From Nocardioides sp. HDW12B (GTDB lineage Bacteria; Actinomycetota; Actinomycetes; Propionibacteriales; Nocardioidaceae): a stretch of 64,000 nt of DNA. A program made the position numbers and the translations under genes. Each line of letters opens with the position of its first letter. Positions within the stretch are counted from its first letter, which is position 1. Positions 29,245 to 37,288 of this stretch are shown piece after piece. Below the pieces are notes generated by a model. The model was given only the letters and a program-made list of their open reading frames with translations. It was not told the origin of the DNA and made no database searches. The stretch lies in assembly GCF_011299595.1 (NCBI RefSeq), contig NZ_CP049867.1:310001-374000 (forward strand). Reading direction: 5' to 3'.

Positions 29245-29258
29245 GTGACCGGCGTCAC
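29245..29258. promoter_or_regulatory. CRP-like palindrome in the coxS promoter
   Basis: GTGACCGGCGTCAC fits GTGA-N6-TCAC. Its centre lies about 50 bp upstream of the predicted start point, a position from which CRP-type proteins can activate. It resembles the motif at 27826-27839. Role inferred. Confidence 0.4.
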
Positions 29259-29266
29259 GATCAGCC

Positions 29267-29296
29267 AACCTTCCGCCAACCTCGGCCACCTAGGTT
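29267..29296 (+). promoter_or_regulatory. SARP-type direct repeat and -10 box, coxSLMG operon
   Basis: AACCTTC (29267-29273), two bases, CCAACCT (29276-29282), eight bases, TAGGTT (29291-29296). Every element and gap matches the promoter at 23888-23917. The start codon of coxS is ~43 bp downstream and has its own ribosome site, GGGAGG, so this transcript has a leader, unlike the first operon. Confidence 0.6.
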
Positions 29297-29339
29297 CGGA
29301 GCGCTCGGTAGACATCCGCTATCCCCGGGAGGCGCCCAC

Positions 29340-29837
29340 ATGGCCAAGATCGAACTCACCGTCGACGGGGGGCGGGTCAGCGAGGACGTCGAGCCCCGCA
29401 TGCTCCTCGTCCAGCTGCTCCGCGAGCGCCTCGGCAAGACCGGCACCGTGATCGGCTGCGACACCAGCAACTGCGGCGCCTGCACCGTGCACCTCGACGG
29501 CCGCAGCGTGAAGTCCTGCAACATGCTGGCCGTGCAGGCCGACGGGGCCGAGGTGACCACGATCGAGGGCCTGGCCGAGGGCGACAAGCTCCACCCGGTG
29601 CAGGAGGCGTTCCGTGAGTGTCACGGCCTCCAGTGCGGCTACTGCACCCCCGGGATGATCATGCAGTCGATCGACCTGCTGAACGAGAACCCGCAGCCCA
29701 GCGAGGAGGCCATCCGCCACGGGCTGGAGGGCAACCTCTGCCGCTGCACCGGCTACCACAACATCGTGCGGGCCGTGCAGCACGCCGCCGGCGTCGCGAC
29801 CGACGACGTCCCGAAGTTCGAGGAGAGCGCCCAGTGA
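29340..29837 (+). CDS. coxS: CO dehydrogenase-type small subunit, [2Fe-2S] protein
   Basis: 165-residue iron-sulfur subunit. The N-terminal plant-ferredoxin-type cluster uses C40, C45, C48 and C60 ([10 protein letters not shown] then SC). The C-terminal four-helix cluster uses C99, C102, C134 and C136 ([16 protein letters not shown]). All eight ligands are present. It passes electrons from the molybdenum site in CoxL to FAD in CoxM. Its stop overlaps the coxL start by four bases (GTGA). Gene order here is S-L-M, not the M-S-L order typical of form I clusters. Confidence 0.95.
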   Translation: MAKIELTVDGGRVSEDVEPRMLLVQLLRERLGKTGTVIGCDTSNCGACTVHLDGRSVKSCNMLAVQADGAEVTTIEGLAEGDKLHPVQEAFRECHGLQCGYCTPGMIMQSIDLLNENPQPSEEAIRHGLEGNLCRCTGYHNIVRAVQHAAGVATDDVPKFEESAQ

Positions 29838-32320
29838 CCACCACCGCCAACGAGTCCCGCAAGGCCGAGATCGGCCTGGCCCGCCGGCGCAAGGAGGACC
29901 AGCGCCTCATCACCGGCCGCACCCGCTGGACCGACAACATCACCCCCACCGGCACCCTGCACCTGGCCATGGTGCGCAGCCCCTTCGCCCACGCGAAGAT
30001 CACCAACATCGAGGCCACCGAGGCCCGGAACGCCCCCAACGTGGTCGCCGTCTTCACCGGCGCCGAGGTGGCCGAGGAACAGGGCACGCTCATCACCGCG
30101 TGGCCGCTCAACGACGAGCAGAAGACGCCCAACCACGCCCCCATCGCCGTCGACCGGGTCGCGTTCGCCGGCGAGATCGTGGCCGTCGTGGCCGCGCGCA
30201 GCGCCGCCGCTGCCCGGGACGCCGCCGAGCTGGTCGAGGTCGACTACGACGAGCTGCCGGCCGCCGTCGACCTGGCCGCCGCCGCCCGCGACGAGGTGCT
30301 CGCCCACCCCGACCTCGGCACCAACACGAGCGCCTTCTGGCAGCTCGACTCCGCCGGGCAGGGCTCGGGCGGCGACGTGAACGAGGCCATCGAGACCGCC
30401 CGCAACGGGGGCATCCTCATCGAGCGGGAGTACCGCCAGCAGCGGCTCATCCCCGCCTTCATGGAGCCCCGCTCCTGCGTGGTGGACCCGACCGGCGAGC
30501 AGATCACGATGTACTCCGCCACCCAGGTGCCGCACATCCTGCGCTTCGCGCTGGCCGCGACCACCGGTGTGCCGGAGTCGAAGATCCGCGTCATCGCCCC
30601 CGACGTGGGCGGTGGCTTCGGCGGCAAGCTGGCCTGTGCGGCGGAGGAGTGGATCACGTTCCTGGCCGCCCGCAAGACCGGCAAGCCCTGCAAGTGGACC
30701 GAGACCCGCTCGGAGTCGCTGGTCTCCGGCCACCACGGCCGCGACCAGATCCAGAAGCTCACGCTGGCCGCGACCAAGGAGGGCCGGGTCACCGGTCTCA
30801 AGGTCGACCTCATCGCCGACCTCGGGGCGTACGTCGCGCTGGTCGGCGGCGGTGTCCCGGTGCTCGGCGCCTGGATGTTCAACGCCATCTACAAGTTCGA
30901 CTCCTACCAGTTCAACTGCACCACGGTGCTGACGAACAAGACCTACGTCGACGCCTACCGCGGCGCCGGCCGGCCGGAGGCGACGTACGCCATCGAGCGG
31001 CTCATGGACGAGCTCGCCGCGGAGGTGGGCGTCGACCCGCTCGAGGTCCGCGAGATGAACTGGATCAAGCACGACGAGTTCCCGTTCACCTCGGTGGCCG
31101 GCATGGAGTACGACTCCGGCAACTACGAGGCCGCCACCGAGAAGGCCAAGGAGATGTTCGGCTACGACGAGCTGCGCGCCGAGCAGAAGCGCCGCCGCGA
31201 GTCCAACGACCCGATCCAGCTCGGTCTCGGCATCTCGACGTTCACCGAGATGTGCGGGTTGGCCCCGTCCCGGGTGCTGGGCCAGCTCAACTACGCCGCT
31301 GGTGGCTGGGAGCACGCCGAGGTGCGGATGCTGCCGACCGGCACCGTCGAGGTCGTCACCGGCACCTCGCCGCACGGCCAGGGGCACGAGACGGCGTGGA
31401 GCCAGATCGTGGCCGACCGTCTGGGCGTGCCGTTCGAGGACATCGAGATCCTCCACGGCGACACCCAGAGCTCGCCGCGCGGGCTCGACAGCTACGGCTC
31501 GCGCTCGCTCGTCGTGGGCGGCGAGGCCGTGGTCCGCGCCGCGGACCGCATCATCGAGAAGGCGAAGCCGATCGCGGCCCACCTGCTCGAGGCGGCCGAG
31601 GACGACCTGGAGTTCGCCGACGGTCGCTTCTCGGTCCGTGGCACCGACGAGGGCGTGACCGTCCAGGAGGTCGCGATGGCGACCTTCACCGGCCACAACC
31701 TGCCGGACGGCGTCGAGCCGAACCTGGACGCCACCTCGACCTTCGACCCGGTGAACTTCTCGTTCCCGCACGGCACCCACCTGTGCGCGATGGAGATCGA
31801 CACCGAGACCGGCGCCTCGACGATGCGCAAGTACGTCTGCGTCGACGACATCGGCACCATCGTCAACCCGCTGATCGTCTCCGGCCAGGTCCACGGCGGC
31901 CTGGTGCAGGGCATCGCGCAGGCGCTGTGGGAGGAGGCGGTGTACGACGACGCCGGCACGCTCGTGACGGGCTCCTTCGTCGACTACACACTGCCGACCT
32001 CGGCCGACACGATCTCCTTCGAGACCGCGCACACGGTGTCGAAGGCGACCTCGAACACGCTCGGGACGAAGGGCGTCGGTGAGGCGGGCTGCATCGCCTC
32101 GACGCCGGCCGTCGTCAACGCGATCGTCGACGCGCTGCGGCCGATGGGTGTCAACGACATCCGGATGCCCTGCACGCCGGAGCGGGTCTTCCGCGCGATC
32201 CAGACCGCCGGTGGCGGCGGTGCGGTGGACGCGGCCCCGGCCGCGCAGGCGCCGCACTTCGACACCGACACCCCCAACCAGGATCCCAGCGTGGGCTCGT
32301 CCGAAGGAGACGTCCAGTGA
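29834..32320 (+). CDS. coxL: Form II CO dehydrogenase-like large subunit, molybdopterin-binding
   Basis: 828-residue molybdenum hydroxylase subunit of the xanthine dehydrogenase family. VGGGFGGK (258-265), the active-site loop AYRGAGR (374-380), GQGHET, and GVGEAG with catalytic Glu750 are all present. Form I CO dehydrogenases have AYxCSFR with the copper-binding Cys, which is absent. The protein is therefore form II (BMS-type), and its substrate may be an aldehyde, purine or other heterocycle rather than CO. The C-terminal ~30 residues are an Ala/Pro/Asp-rich tail. GTG start coupled to coxS. Confidence 0.93.
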   Translation: MTTTANESRKAEIGLARRRKEDQRLITGRTRWTDNITPTGTLHLAMVRSPFAHAKITNIEATEARNAPNVVAVFTGAEVAEEQGTLITAWPLNDEQKTPNHAPIAVDRVAFAGEIVAVVAARSAAAARDAAELVEVDYDELPAAVDLAAAARDEVLAHPDLGTNTSAFWQLDSAGQGSGGDVNEAIETARNGGILIEREYRQQRLIPAFMEPRSCVVDPTGEQITMYSATQVPHILRFALAATTGVPESKIRVIAPDVGGGFGGKLACAAEEWITFLAARKTGKPCKWTETRSESLVSGHHGRDQIQKLTLAATKEGRVTGLKVDLIADLGAYVALVGGGVPVLGAWMFNAIYKFDSYQFNCTTVLTNKTYVDAYRGAGRPEATYAIERLMDELAAEVGVDPLEVREMNWIKHDEFPFTSVAGMEYDSGNYEAATEKAKEMFGYDELRAEQKRRRESNDPIQLGLGISTFTEMCGLAPSRVLGQLNYAAGGWEHAEVRMLPTGTVEVVTGTSPHGQGHETAWSQIVADRLGVPFEDIEILHGDTQSSPRGLDSYGSRSLVVGGEAVVRAADRIIEKAKPIAAHLLEAAEDDLEFADGRFSVRGTDEGVTVQEVAMATFTGHNLPDGVEPNLDATSTFDPVNFSFPHGTHLCAMEIDTETGASTMRKYVCVDDIGTIVNPLIVSGQVHGGLVQGIAQALWEEAVYDDAGTLVTGSFVDYTLPTSADTISFETAHTVSKATSNTLGTKGVGEAGCIASTPAVVNAIVDALRPMGVNDIRMPCTPERVFRAIQTAGGGGAVDAAPAAQAPHFDTDTPNQDPSVGSSEGDVQ

Positions 32321-33171
32321 TCCCCGCAGAGTTCGACTACAAGGCACCCTCCTCCGTCGAGGAGGCGCTGCAGCTGCTGGCCGAGGCCGGCGACGACGCC
32401 AAGGTGATCGCCGGCGGGCAGAGCCTCATCCCGGTGCTCCGGATGCGGCTCAACGCTCCCGAGCTGCTCGTGGACCTCGGCAAGATCGAGGCGCTGCGCT
32501 CCATCCGCGAGGACGGCGACCAGATCGTCATCGGGTCGATGGCGACCTACCAGCAGATCCTCGACGACGCGTCGATCGCGGAGCACCTCGGCCTGCTGTC
32601 CAAGGCCACCGCGACCGTGGCCGACCCGCAGATCCGCCACCGCGGGACGCTGGGCGGCGCGCTGTCGCACGCCGACCCCGCCGGCGACCTGGGCGCTCCG
32701 GTGCTCGCGCTGGGGGCGACCCTGGTGATCGCCGGCTCCGGCGGCACCCGCGAGGTGGCGGCGAGCGACTTCTTCACCGGGCTCTTCGAGACCGCGGTCG
32801 CCGAGGGTGAGCTGCTCACCGAGATCCGCATCCCCAAGCACACCGGCTGGGGCTCGCACTACGAGAAGTTCGTGCGGGTCTCCCACCAGTGGTCCATCGT
32901 CGCGGTCGCCGCCGCGGTGAAGGCCGAGGGCGGGAAGATCAGCGAGGCGCGGGTCGGCCTGACCAACATGGGTGACCGGCCGTTGCGGGCGAGCGCGGTC
33001 GAGGAGGCGCTCGTGGGCGCCGACGCGACCGAGGACGCCGTACGTGCGGCGGTGGCGTCGGTGGCCGAGGGCACCAACCCGCCCAGCGACCTCAACGGCG
33101 ACGCCGACTACCGGCGCTCGATCCTGCCGGTGCTCACCCGCCGGGCCGTGCTCGCCGCCGCGGGAGCGTGA
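32317..33171 (+). CDS. coxM: CO dehydrogenase-type medium subunit, FAD-binding
   Basis: 284-residue flavoprotein subunit. VIAGGQSLIPVLRMRL (about 30-45) and RHRGTLGGALSHADPAGDL (about 107-125) are the two FAD-pyrophosphate motifs, and the C-terminal CO_deh_flav_C domain covers about 175-280. It takes electrons from CoxS and hands them to the quinone pool or another acceptor. GTG start overlaps coxL by four bases. The length is normal for the family. Confidence 0.94.
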   Translation: MIPAEFDYKAPSSVEEALQLLAEAGDDAKVIAGGQSLIPVLRMRLNAPELLVDLGKIEALRSIREDGDQIVIGSMATYQQILDDASIAEHLGLLSKATATVADPQIRHRGTLGGALSHADPAGDLGAPVLALGATLVIAGSGGTREVAASDFFTGLFETAVAEGELLTEIRIPKHTGWGSHYEKFVRVSHQWSIVAVAAAVKAEGGKISEARVGLTNMGDRPLRASAVEEALVGADATEDAVRAAVASVAEGTNPPSDLNGDADYRRSILPVLTRRAVLAAAGA

Positions 33172-33175
33172 GCGG

Positions 33176-34006
33176 GTGGACCTGAACCACACCTTCACCG
33201 TCCCGGCGGACAAGGCGACCGCCTGGGCGGCGTTCGAGGACATCTCCTCGGTCGCCGAGTGCTTCCCGGGCGCCAAGGTCACCTCGTTCGAGGGCGACGA
33301 GTTCACCGGCACCTGCAAGGTGAAGCTCGGCCCGATCGCGCTGCAGTACTCCGGGCAGGGGTCGTTCATCGAGCGGGACGCGGAGGCCGGGAAGCTGGTC
33401 TTCGACGCCAAGGGCCGCGACAAGCGGGGCAACGGCACCGCCGGGGCCAAGGTGACCGCGACGTTCCACGAGGAGGGCCCGACGTCCACGCGGGTCGATG
33501 TCCACACCGACATGCAGATCACCGGCAAGCCGGCGCAGTTCGGCCGCGGGGTCATGCAGGACGTCTCCGACAAGCTGCTCGAGCAGTTCGTGGTCTGCCT
33601 GCAGTCGAAGGTGGGGGCGCAGCCGGAGACCTCGGAGTCCTCGGAGTCCTCGGCGTCGTCGGTCCCGGAGGTGTCGGAGTCGGCGCCCGCCGAGAACGGG
33701 GCGTCGCCCGAGGCGGTGCCGTCCGCGGCGTCCGAGTCGTCGGCGTCGGTGGCGTCCGCCGCCGGGTCGACGGCCCCGGGGGCGAACGACCCCGCTCCCG
33801 CCGCCGGCACCGCGCCCCGGCTGACGTCCGTCGGCTCCAACGGGACGGCCCGGGCTGCCTCGCCGGCGGCTCCGGCGGCCTCGAACGACGACGCGCTGGA
33901 CCTCGGGGCGACGGTGCTCCCGATCCTGCTGAAGAGCTACGGCAAGCAGATCGGCATCGGGATCGCGGTGCTGGTCGTCCTCAAGTGGTTGCTGGGACGT
34001 CGCTGA
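33176..34006 (+). CDS. coxG: CoxG-like SRPBCC protein with C-terminal membrane anchor
   Basis: 276 residues. The SRPBCC/CoxG lipid-binding fold takes up residues 1-145 (FTVPADKATAWAAFEDISSVAECFPGA, then GRGVMQDVSDKLLEQFV). A Ser/Glu/Ala/Pro-rich linker of about 90 residues follows, and the C-terminus is a membrane helix, IGIGIAVLVVLKWLLGRR. CoxG is proposed to dock the enzyme at the membrane or ferry quinone to it, and the tether fits this. GTG start 5 bp after coxM. Last gene of the operon, followed by a strong hairpin. Confidence 0.9.
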   Translation: MDLNHTFTVPADKATAWAAFEDISSVAECFPGAKVTSFEGDEFTGTCKVKLGPIALQYSGQGSFIERDAEAGKLVFDAKGRDKRGNGTAGAKVTATFHEEGPTSTRVDVHTDMQITGKPAQFGRGVMQDVSDKLLEQFVVCLQSKVGAQPETSESSESSASSVPEVSESAPAENGASPEAVPSAASESSASVASAAGSTAPGANDPAPAAGTAPRLTSVGSNGTARAASPAAPAASNDDALDLGATVLPILLKSYGKQIGIGIAVLVVLKWLLGRR

Positions 34007-34031
34007 CGCCCCTGTGCCCCACCCCTGAGCG

Positions 34032-34070
34032 CGGCTGGTCCGCGTCGGCCGACCCGACGCGGACCAGCCG
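34032..34070. terminator. Bidirectional terminator between coxG and converging gene
   Basis: A perfect 17-bp stem, CGGCTGGTCCGCGTCGG with its complement, closes on a 5-base loop (34049-34053). It lies 25 bp after coxG and 17 bp before the end of the opposite-strand gene, so it can serve both. Confidence 0.85.
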
Positions 34071-34087
34071 TCCCCATCTCCCCGGGG

Positions 34088-34453
34088 TCAGGACGGCGGG
34101 GGCGAGCCGAGGGAGCCCAGGGGCGCGACCTCGCGGCCGCTCTCCTCGCACACCCAGGTGGGGTCCGGTCCACCGAGGTCGGGGGAGATGAACACCGCGT
34201 GGGTGGCGTCCTCGCACAGCGGGCAGAGCGGCCAGCGGCCGTGCGTCTCGAGCAGCGTGTCCTGCACGTCCTGCGCCACGAGCCCGGCGGCGAAGACCGC
34301 GCCGTCCGGCCAGTGGGTGACCCACTCCCGCCGTGAGGCGACCACGTCCTCGAGGACCGAGACGGTCGCGGGCTCCGCGGCACCGGTCGCGGTCAGGTCG
34401 GCGAGCACCACCGCACGGGCGGCCGCGAGCGTCACGTCGACGTCGTCGCTCAC
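34088..34453 (-). CDS. Hypothetical protein with C-x2-C motif, paralogue of its neighbour
   Basis: 121-residue protein, family not recognised. The N-half is acidic and helical (DVTLAAARAVVLADLTATGA). The C-half has HGRWPLCPLCEDATHAVFISPDL followed by TWVCEESG, giving C-x2-C, His and a lone Cys as a possible zinc site. The adjacent gene encodes the same layout (WPTCPMCATHPHALHP, HWMC), so the two look like tandem duplicates. GTG start overlaps the neighbour's stop by four bases, so both are coupled to helR upstream. Confidence 0.7.
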   Translation of the reverse strand: MSDDVDVTLAAARAVVLADLTATGAAEPATVSVLEDVVASRREWVTHWPDGAVFAAGLVAQDVQDTLLETHGRWPLCPLCEDATHAVFISPDLGGPDPTWVCEESGREVAPLGSLGSPPPS

Positions 34454-34839
34454 CGGAACCAGCCGCGCTTCGGCTTCCGCTCCTTCGGCGGCCTGACCCG
34501 GGGCAGCTGGTTGAAGGCGCCGGCGGAGATGCCGGCGGTGGCGCACATCCAGTGGGGGATGCCCAGCCGGGCCTGCGGGTGCAGCGCGTGCGGGTGCGTC
34601 GCGCACATCGGGCAGGTGGGCCACAGCGGCGCCGAGGCGTGGACCTTCTCCTGCACCAGCCGCGCCAGCTCGACCCGGACGGCGGTCGGGTCGCCGAGCC
34701 GCAGCAGGTCGGGCCCGTGCTCCTCGGCCAGCCGGTCGACGGTCGCGGCGTAGCCCGGGTCCTCGAGACCCTGCAGCGTCAGGTCGAGCTTGACGATGAT
34801 CACGGCCTCGTTGACCTCGAACGGGTCCAGCTCGGTCAC
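34450..34839 (-). CDS. Hypothetical protein with C-x2-C motif, downstream of helR
   Basis: 129-residue protein, family not recognised. Residues ~10-65 are helical and charged (VNEAVIIVKLDLTLQGLEDPGY). Then come WPTCPMCATHPHALHP and IPHWMCATAG, a C-x2-C, two His and a further Cys that could bind one zinc. The tail is basic (PPKERKPKRGWFR). The GTG start overlaps the helR stop (GTGA), and its own stop overlaps the next paralogue. The tight coupling suggests a job alongside HelR, but none is known to me. Confidence 0.72.
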   Translation of the reverse strand: MTELDPFEVNEAVIIVKLDLTLQGLEDPGYAATVDRLAEEHGPDLLRLGDPTAVRVELARLVQEKVHASAPLWPTCPMCATHPHALHPQARLGIPHWMCATAGISAGAFNQLPRVRPPKERKPKRGWFR

Positions 34840-36974
34840 GCGGCGACCTCCTCGGGGAGCGGCTCGGCGTGCAGCACGACCAGGGAGGTCACCGCACGGG
34901 TGAGGCAGACGTAGAGCCGTCGCAGGCCGGTGACCCGGTCGGGCTCAGCGGAGACGATCGTCGCAGGCTCCACCAGCACCACGTGGTCGAACTCCAGACC
35001 CTTGGCCAGGGTGGCCGGCACCACCTCGGTGCGGGGAGCGGTCGGGGGCTCGGTAGGGGCGGTGGGGGCAGGGATGGTGGGGGCAGGGGCGGCGGTGGTG
35101 TCGGCGGGGGTGGCGGGCACGGGCTCGGTCGCGGGGGCCGCGCCGAGGACGGTGTGGGGAGTCCCGTGCACGCGCAGCGCCTCCGCGACGTCGCGCACCA
35201 GCGCGTCGGGCGTGATCACCCCGACCGAGCCCGGGCGGGTCAGGGCGCTGGCCACGGCGTCACCGACCGCGGCGACCGGGTCCGCGACCTCCTGCAGGTC
35301 CAGCTCGCCCCGGGCCCGGCGGACCGAGGTGGGCGGTCGCAGTCCGGGGGCGATGTGCGGGAGCAGGCGAGCGGCGTACTCGATGACCTCGCCGGGGACG
35401 CGGAAGCCCTTGGTCAGCTCCTCGACGTGGGCGGCGTCCTTGCCGAGGTGGCGCAGCGACTCCAGCCACGAGCGGGTGGCCCACGGCGTCGTCGCCTGCG
35501 CGAGGTCCCCGAGCACGGTGACCGAGCCGGTGGTGGCGCGGCGACCGACCGCGCGCAGCATCATCGGCGAGAGGTCCTGCGCCTCGTCGGTGACGACGTG
35601 GCCGAGCGAGGCGGTGCGCTCCACCACGTCCGCGGCCTCGTCGACCAGTACGGCGTCGGCGAGCGACCAACGGACCGAGCCGGCGGCCCGTGCCGGCTTC
35701 GTCCAGAGGAGTCGGCGCTGCTCGTCCTCGTCGAGGAGCCCGTCGGCGCAGGAGGCGAGAAATTGTGCATCCGACAACAGTCGGTGCACGAGCTTGGCGG
35801 GGTCGACGGCGGGCCACACGGCGGCGGCGTACTTCTTGACGGGCTGGCTGCGCGCCACCGCGTCCTGGACGCGGTCGTCGGGGCTGTCGCCCGCCTCCTC
35901 CATTGCGAGCAGGATCGCGTGGGCCAGGCGTTGGGGCAGCATGGCGCGGGCGGCGCCGTACCGGACGCCGCGGCCGCGCAGCTCGGCCACGATCTCCTCG
36001 ACGCGGTAGGTCGGGACGCGCCACCGGCGCGCGCCGCGGGGTACGACGAGACCCTCGGCCGGTGCGGTGAGGTGGCTCCACACGGCTCGACGGACGACCT
36101 CGGCCAGCCGGGCGTCGCCCTTGAGGGTGGCGACGTCGGCGGGGTCCTCGCCGCGGATCGTGTAGGTGGCCCGGACGCCGGACAGCGTCGCGCCGGCGAG
36201 CTGCTCGATCGTGGTCTGCTGCGCCTCGATCTCGCCCAGGGCGGGAAGGACGTCGCCGATGTAGCGCAGGAAGCTCTCGTTGGGGCCGACGACGAGGACG
36301 CCCTGGCGGCGGAGCTGCTCGCGGTAGGCGTAGAGGAGGTACGCCGCCCGGTGCAGCCCGACGGCGGTCTTGCCGGTGCCCGGCGCGCCCTGCACGCAGA
36401 TCGACTCCGACAGGTCGGCGCGGACGATGACGTCCTGCTCGGGCTGGATGGTGGCGACGATGTCGCGCATCGGACCGACCCGGGGGCGCTCGATCTCCTC
36501 CTCGAGGATCCGCGACCAGTGCTCGTCGGACTCGGTGACCGCGTCACCGCCGCTCAGGCGCTCGTCCTCGAACGCCGTGACGCGACCGTGCTGGAAGCCG
36601 AAGCGCCGTCGGGTGGCGACCCCGAGCGCGTCGCGGGTGCTGGCGCGGTAGAACGGCAGGCTGATCGGCGCGCGCCAGTCGACCACCATCGGGTCGCCGG
36701 ACTCGTCGCTGACGTGGCGGCGGCCGATGTAGAACGGGCGTCCGGCCTCGGGGTGGCCGTCGGCGTAGTCGAGGCGGCCGAAGAACAGCGGCACGGTCGG
36801 GTCGTCCTCGAGCGCCTTCAGCCGGCGACCCTGGGCGGAGTCGAGCAGCATCCGGCTGACCCAGTCGGCGGCGGCCGAGGAGTCCATGGACGCAGCTCGG
36901 GCCCGCATCCGGGCGAGGTGCTCGCGCGACGAGGTCAGGTGGGCGCGCTCGGACGCCAGCTCGTCTGTGGGCAT
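34836..36974 (-). CDS. helR: HelD/HelR-family RNA polymerase recycling ATPase
   Basis: 712-residue UvrD-like superfamily 1 ATPase. The N-terminal ~60 residues form the charged helical arm typical of HelD (LTSSREHLARMRARAASMD). Walker A is GAPGTGKTAVGLHRAAYLLY, Walker B sits in VVTDEAQDLSPMML, and the late motif KGLEFDHVVLVEP is UvrD motif V. HelD-type proteins pry stalled RNA polymerase off DNA. The actinobacterial HelR branch also protects against rifamycins. No rifamycin-associated palindrome is visible upstream, so the resistance role is unproven. Confidence 0.85.
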   Translation of the reverse strand: MPTDELASERAHLTSSREHLARMRARAASMDSSAAADWVSRMLLDSAQGRRLKALEDDPTVPLFFGRLDYADGHPEAGRPFYIGRRHVSDESGDPMVVDWRAPISLPFYRASTRDALGVATRRRFGFQHGRVTAFEDERLSGGDAVTESDEHWSRILEEEIERPRVGPMRDIVATIQPEQDVIVRADLSESICVQGAPGTGKTAVGLHRAAYLLYAYREQLRRQGVLVVGPNESFLRYIGDVLPALGEIEAQQTTIEQLAGATLSGVRATYTIRGEDPADVATLKGDARLAEVVRRAVWSHLTAPAEGLVVPRGARRWRVPTYRVEEIVAELRGRGVRYGAARAMLPQRLAHAILLAMEEAGDSPDDRVQDAVARSQPVKKYAAAVWPAVDPAKLVHRLLSDAQFLASCADGLLDEDEQRRLLWTKPARAAGSVRWSLADAVLVDEAADVVERTASLGHVVTDEAQDLSPMMLRAVGRRATTGSVTVLGDLAQATTPWATRSWLESLRHLGKDAAHVEELTKGFRVPGEVIEYAARLLPHIAPGLRPPTSVRRARGELDLQEVADPVAAVGDAVASALTRPGSVGVITPDALVRDVAEALRVHGTPHTVLGAAPATEPVPATPADTTAAPAPTIPAPTAPTEPPTAPRTEVVPATLAKGLEFDHVVLVEPATIVSAEPDRVTGLRRLYVCLTRAVTSLVVLHAEPLPEEVAA

Positions 36975-37014
36975 CCGATGATTCTCCCACCGCCCCGCAA
37001 CCGGGTTTCGGTGC

Positions 37015-37100
37015 TGTCGGTTTCACTAGGTACCTAGTGGTTCCGGCGCTTCCCGAGTGATGTTTCGTCAGGGAAGCGCCGGTTTCGCTCGGGAAGCGCG
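37015..37100. repeat. GGTACC-centred composite palindrome, copy 3
   Basis: Starts TGTCGGTTTCACTAGGTACC, continues into GGCGCTTCCCGA and its complement, and ends in a second half-copy CGCTCGGGAAGCGC. It forms the left end of a 258-bp intergenic segment whose right end is copy 4 in opposite orientation. Located in the divergent gap between helR and the acetyltransferase gene, 41 bp from the helR start. Confidence 0.85.
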
Positions 37101-37199
37101 GCGTCTCGACGTACGACGTCCTCGCTGCAGTCGGATCGGGAGCAGGGGACGTGCTGGGTCCTCGAGCCGGCGTGCCAGTCCGGCACGGCACGCTCCCCT
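37101..37199. other. Non-coding core between two inverted repeat copies
   Basis: About 100 bp without a convincing gene, inside the 314-bp divergent gap helR/acetyltransferase (36975-37288). It holds a small hairpin, GTGCC...GGCAC (37172-37186), and a run flanked by GGGAGC and GCTCCC. Nothing else is recognisable. Confidence 0.5.
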
Positions 37200-37272
37200 G
37201 ACGAAACTGGCGCTTCCCGAGCGATGTTTCGCTCGGGAAGCGCCAGTTTCACTAGGTACCTGGTGAAACCGG
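37200..37272. repeat. GGTACC-centred composite palindrome, copy 4
   Basis: A perfect 18-bp stem (37207-37224 with 37229-37246, loop TGTT) is followed by AGTTTCACTAGGTACCTGGT and AAACCGG. It ends 16 bp before the acetyltransferase start, so it lies within the promoter or leader of that gene. Confidence 0.88.
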
Positions 37273-37288
37273 CAGGGAGGATGTGCCT

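Noticed and set aside
36975-37014. Rifamycin-associated element before helR
   Set aside because: I looked for the GC-rich palindrome described upstream of helR and other rifamycin-induced genes. Only partial words such as TTGCGGGGC (reverse strand) are present, without the matching arm.
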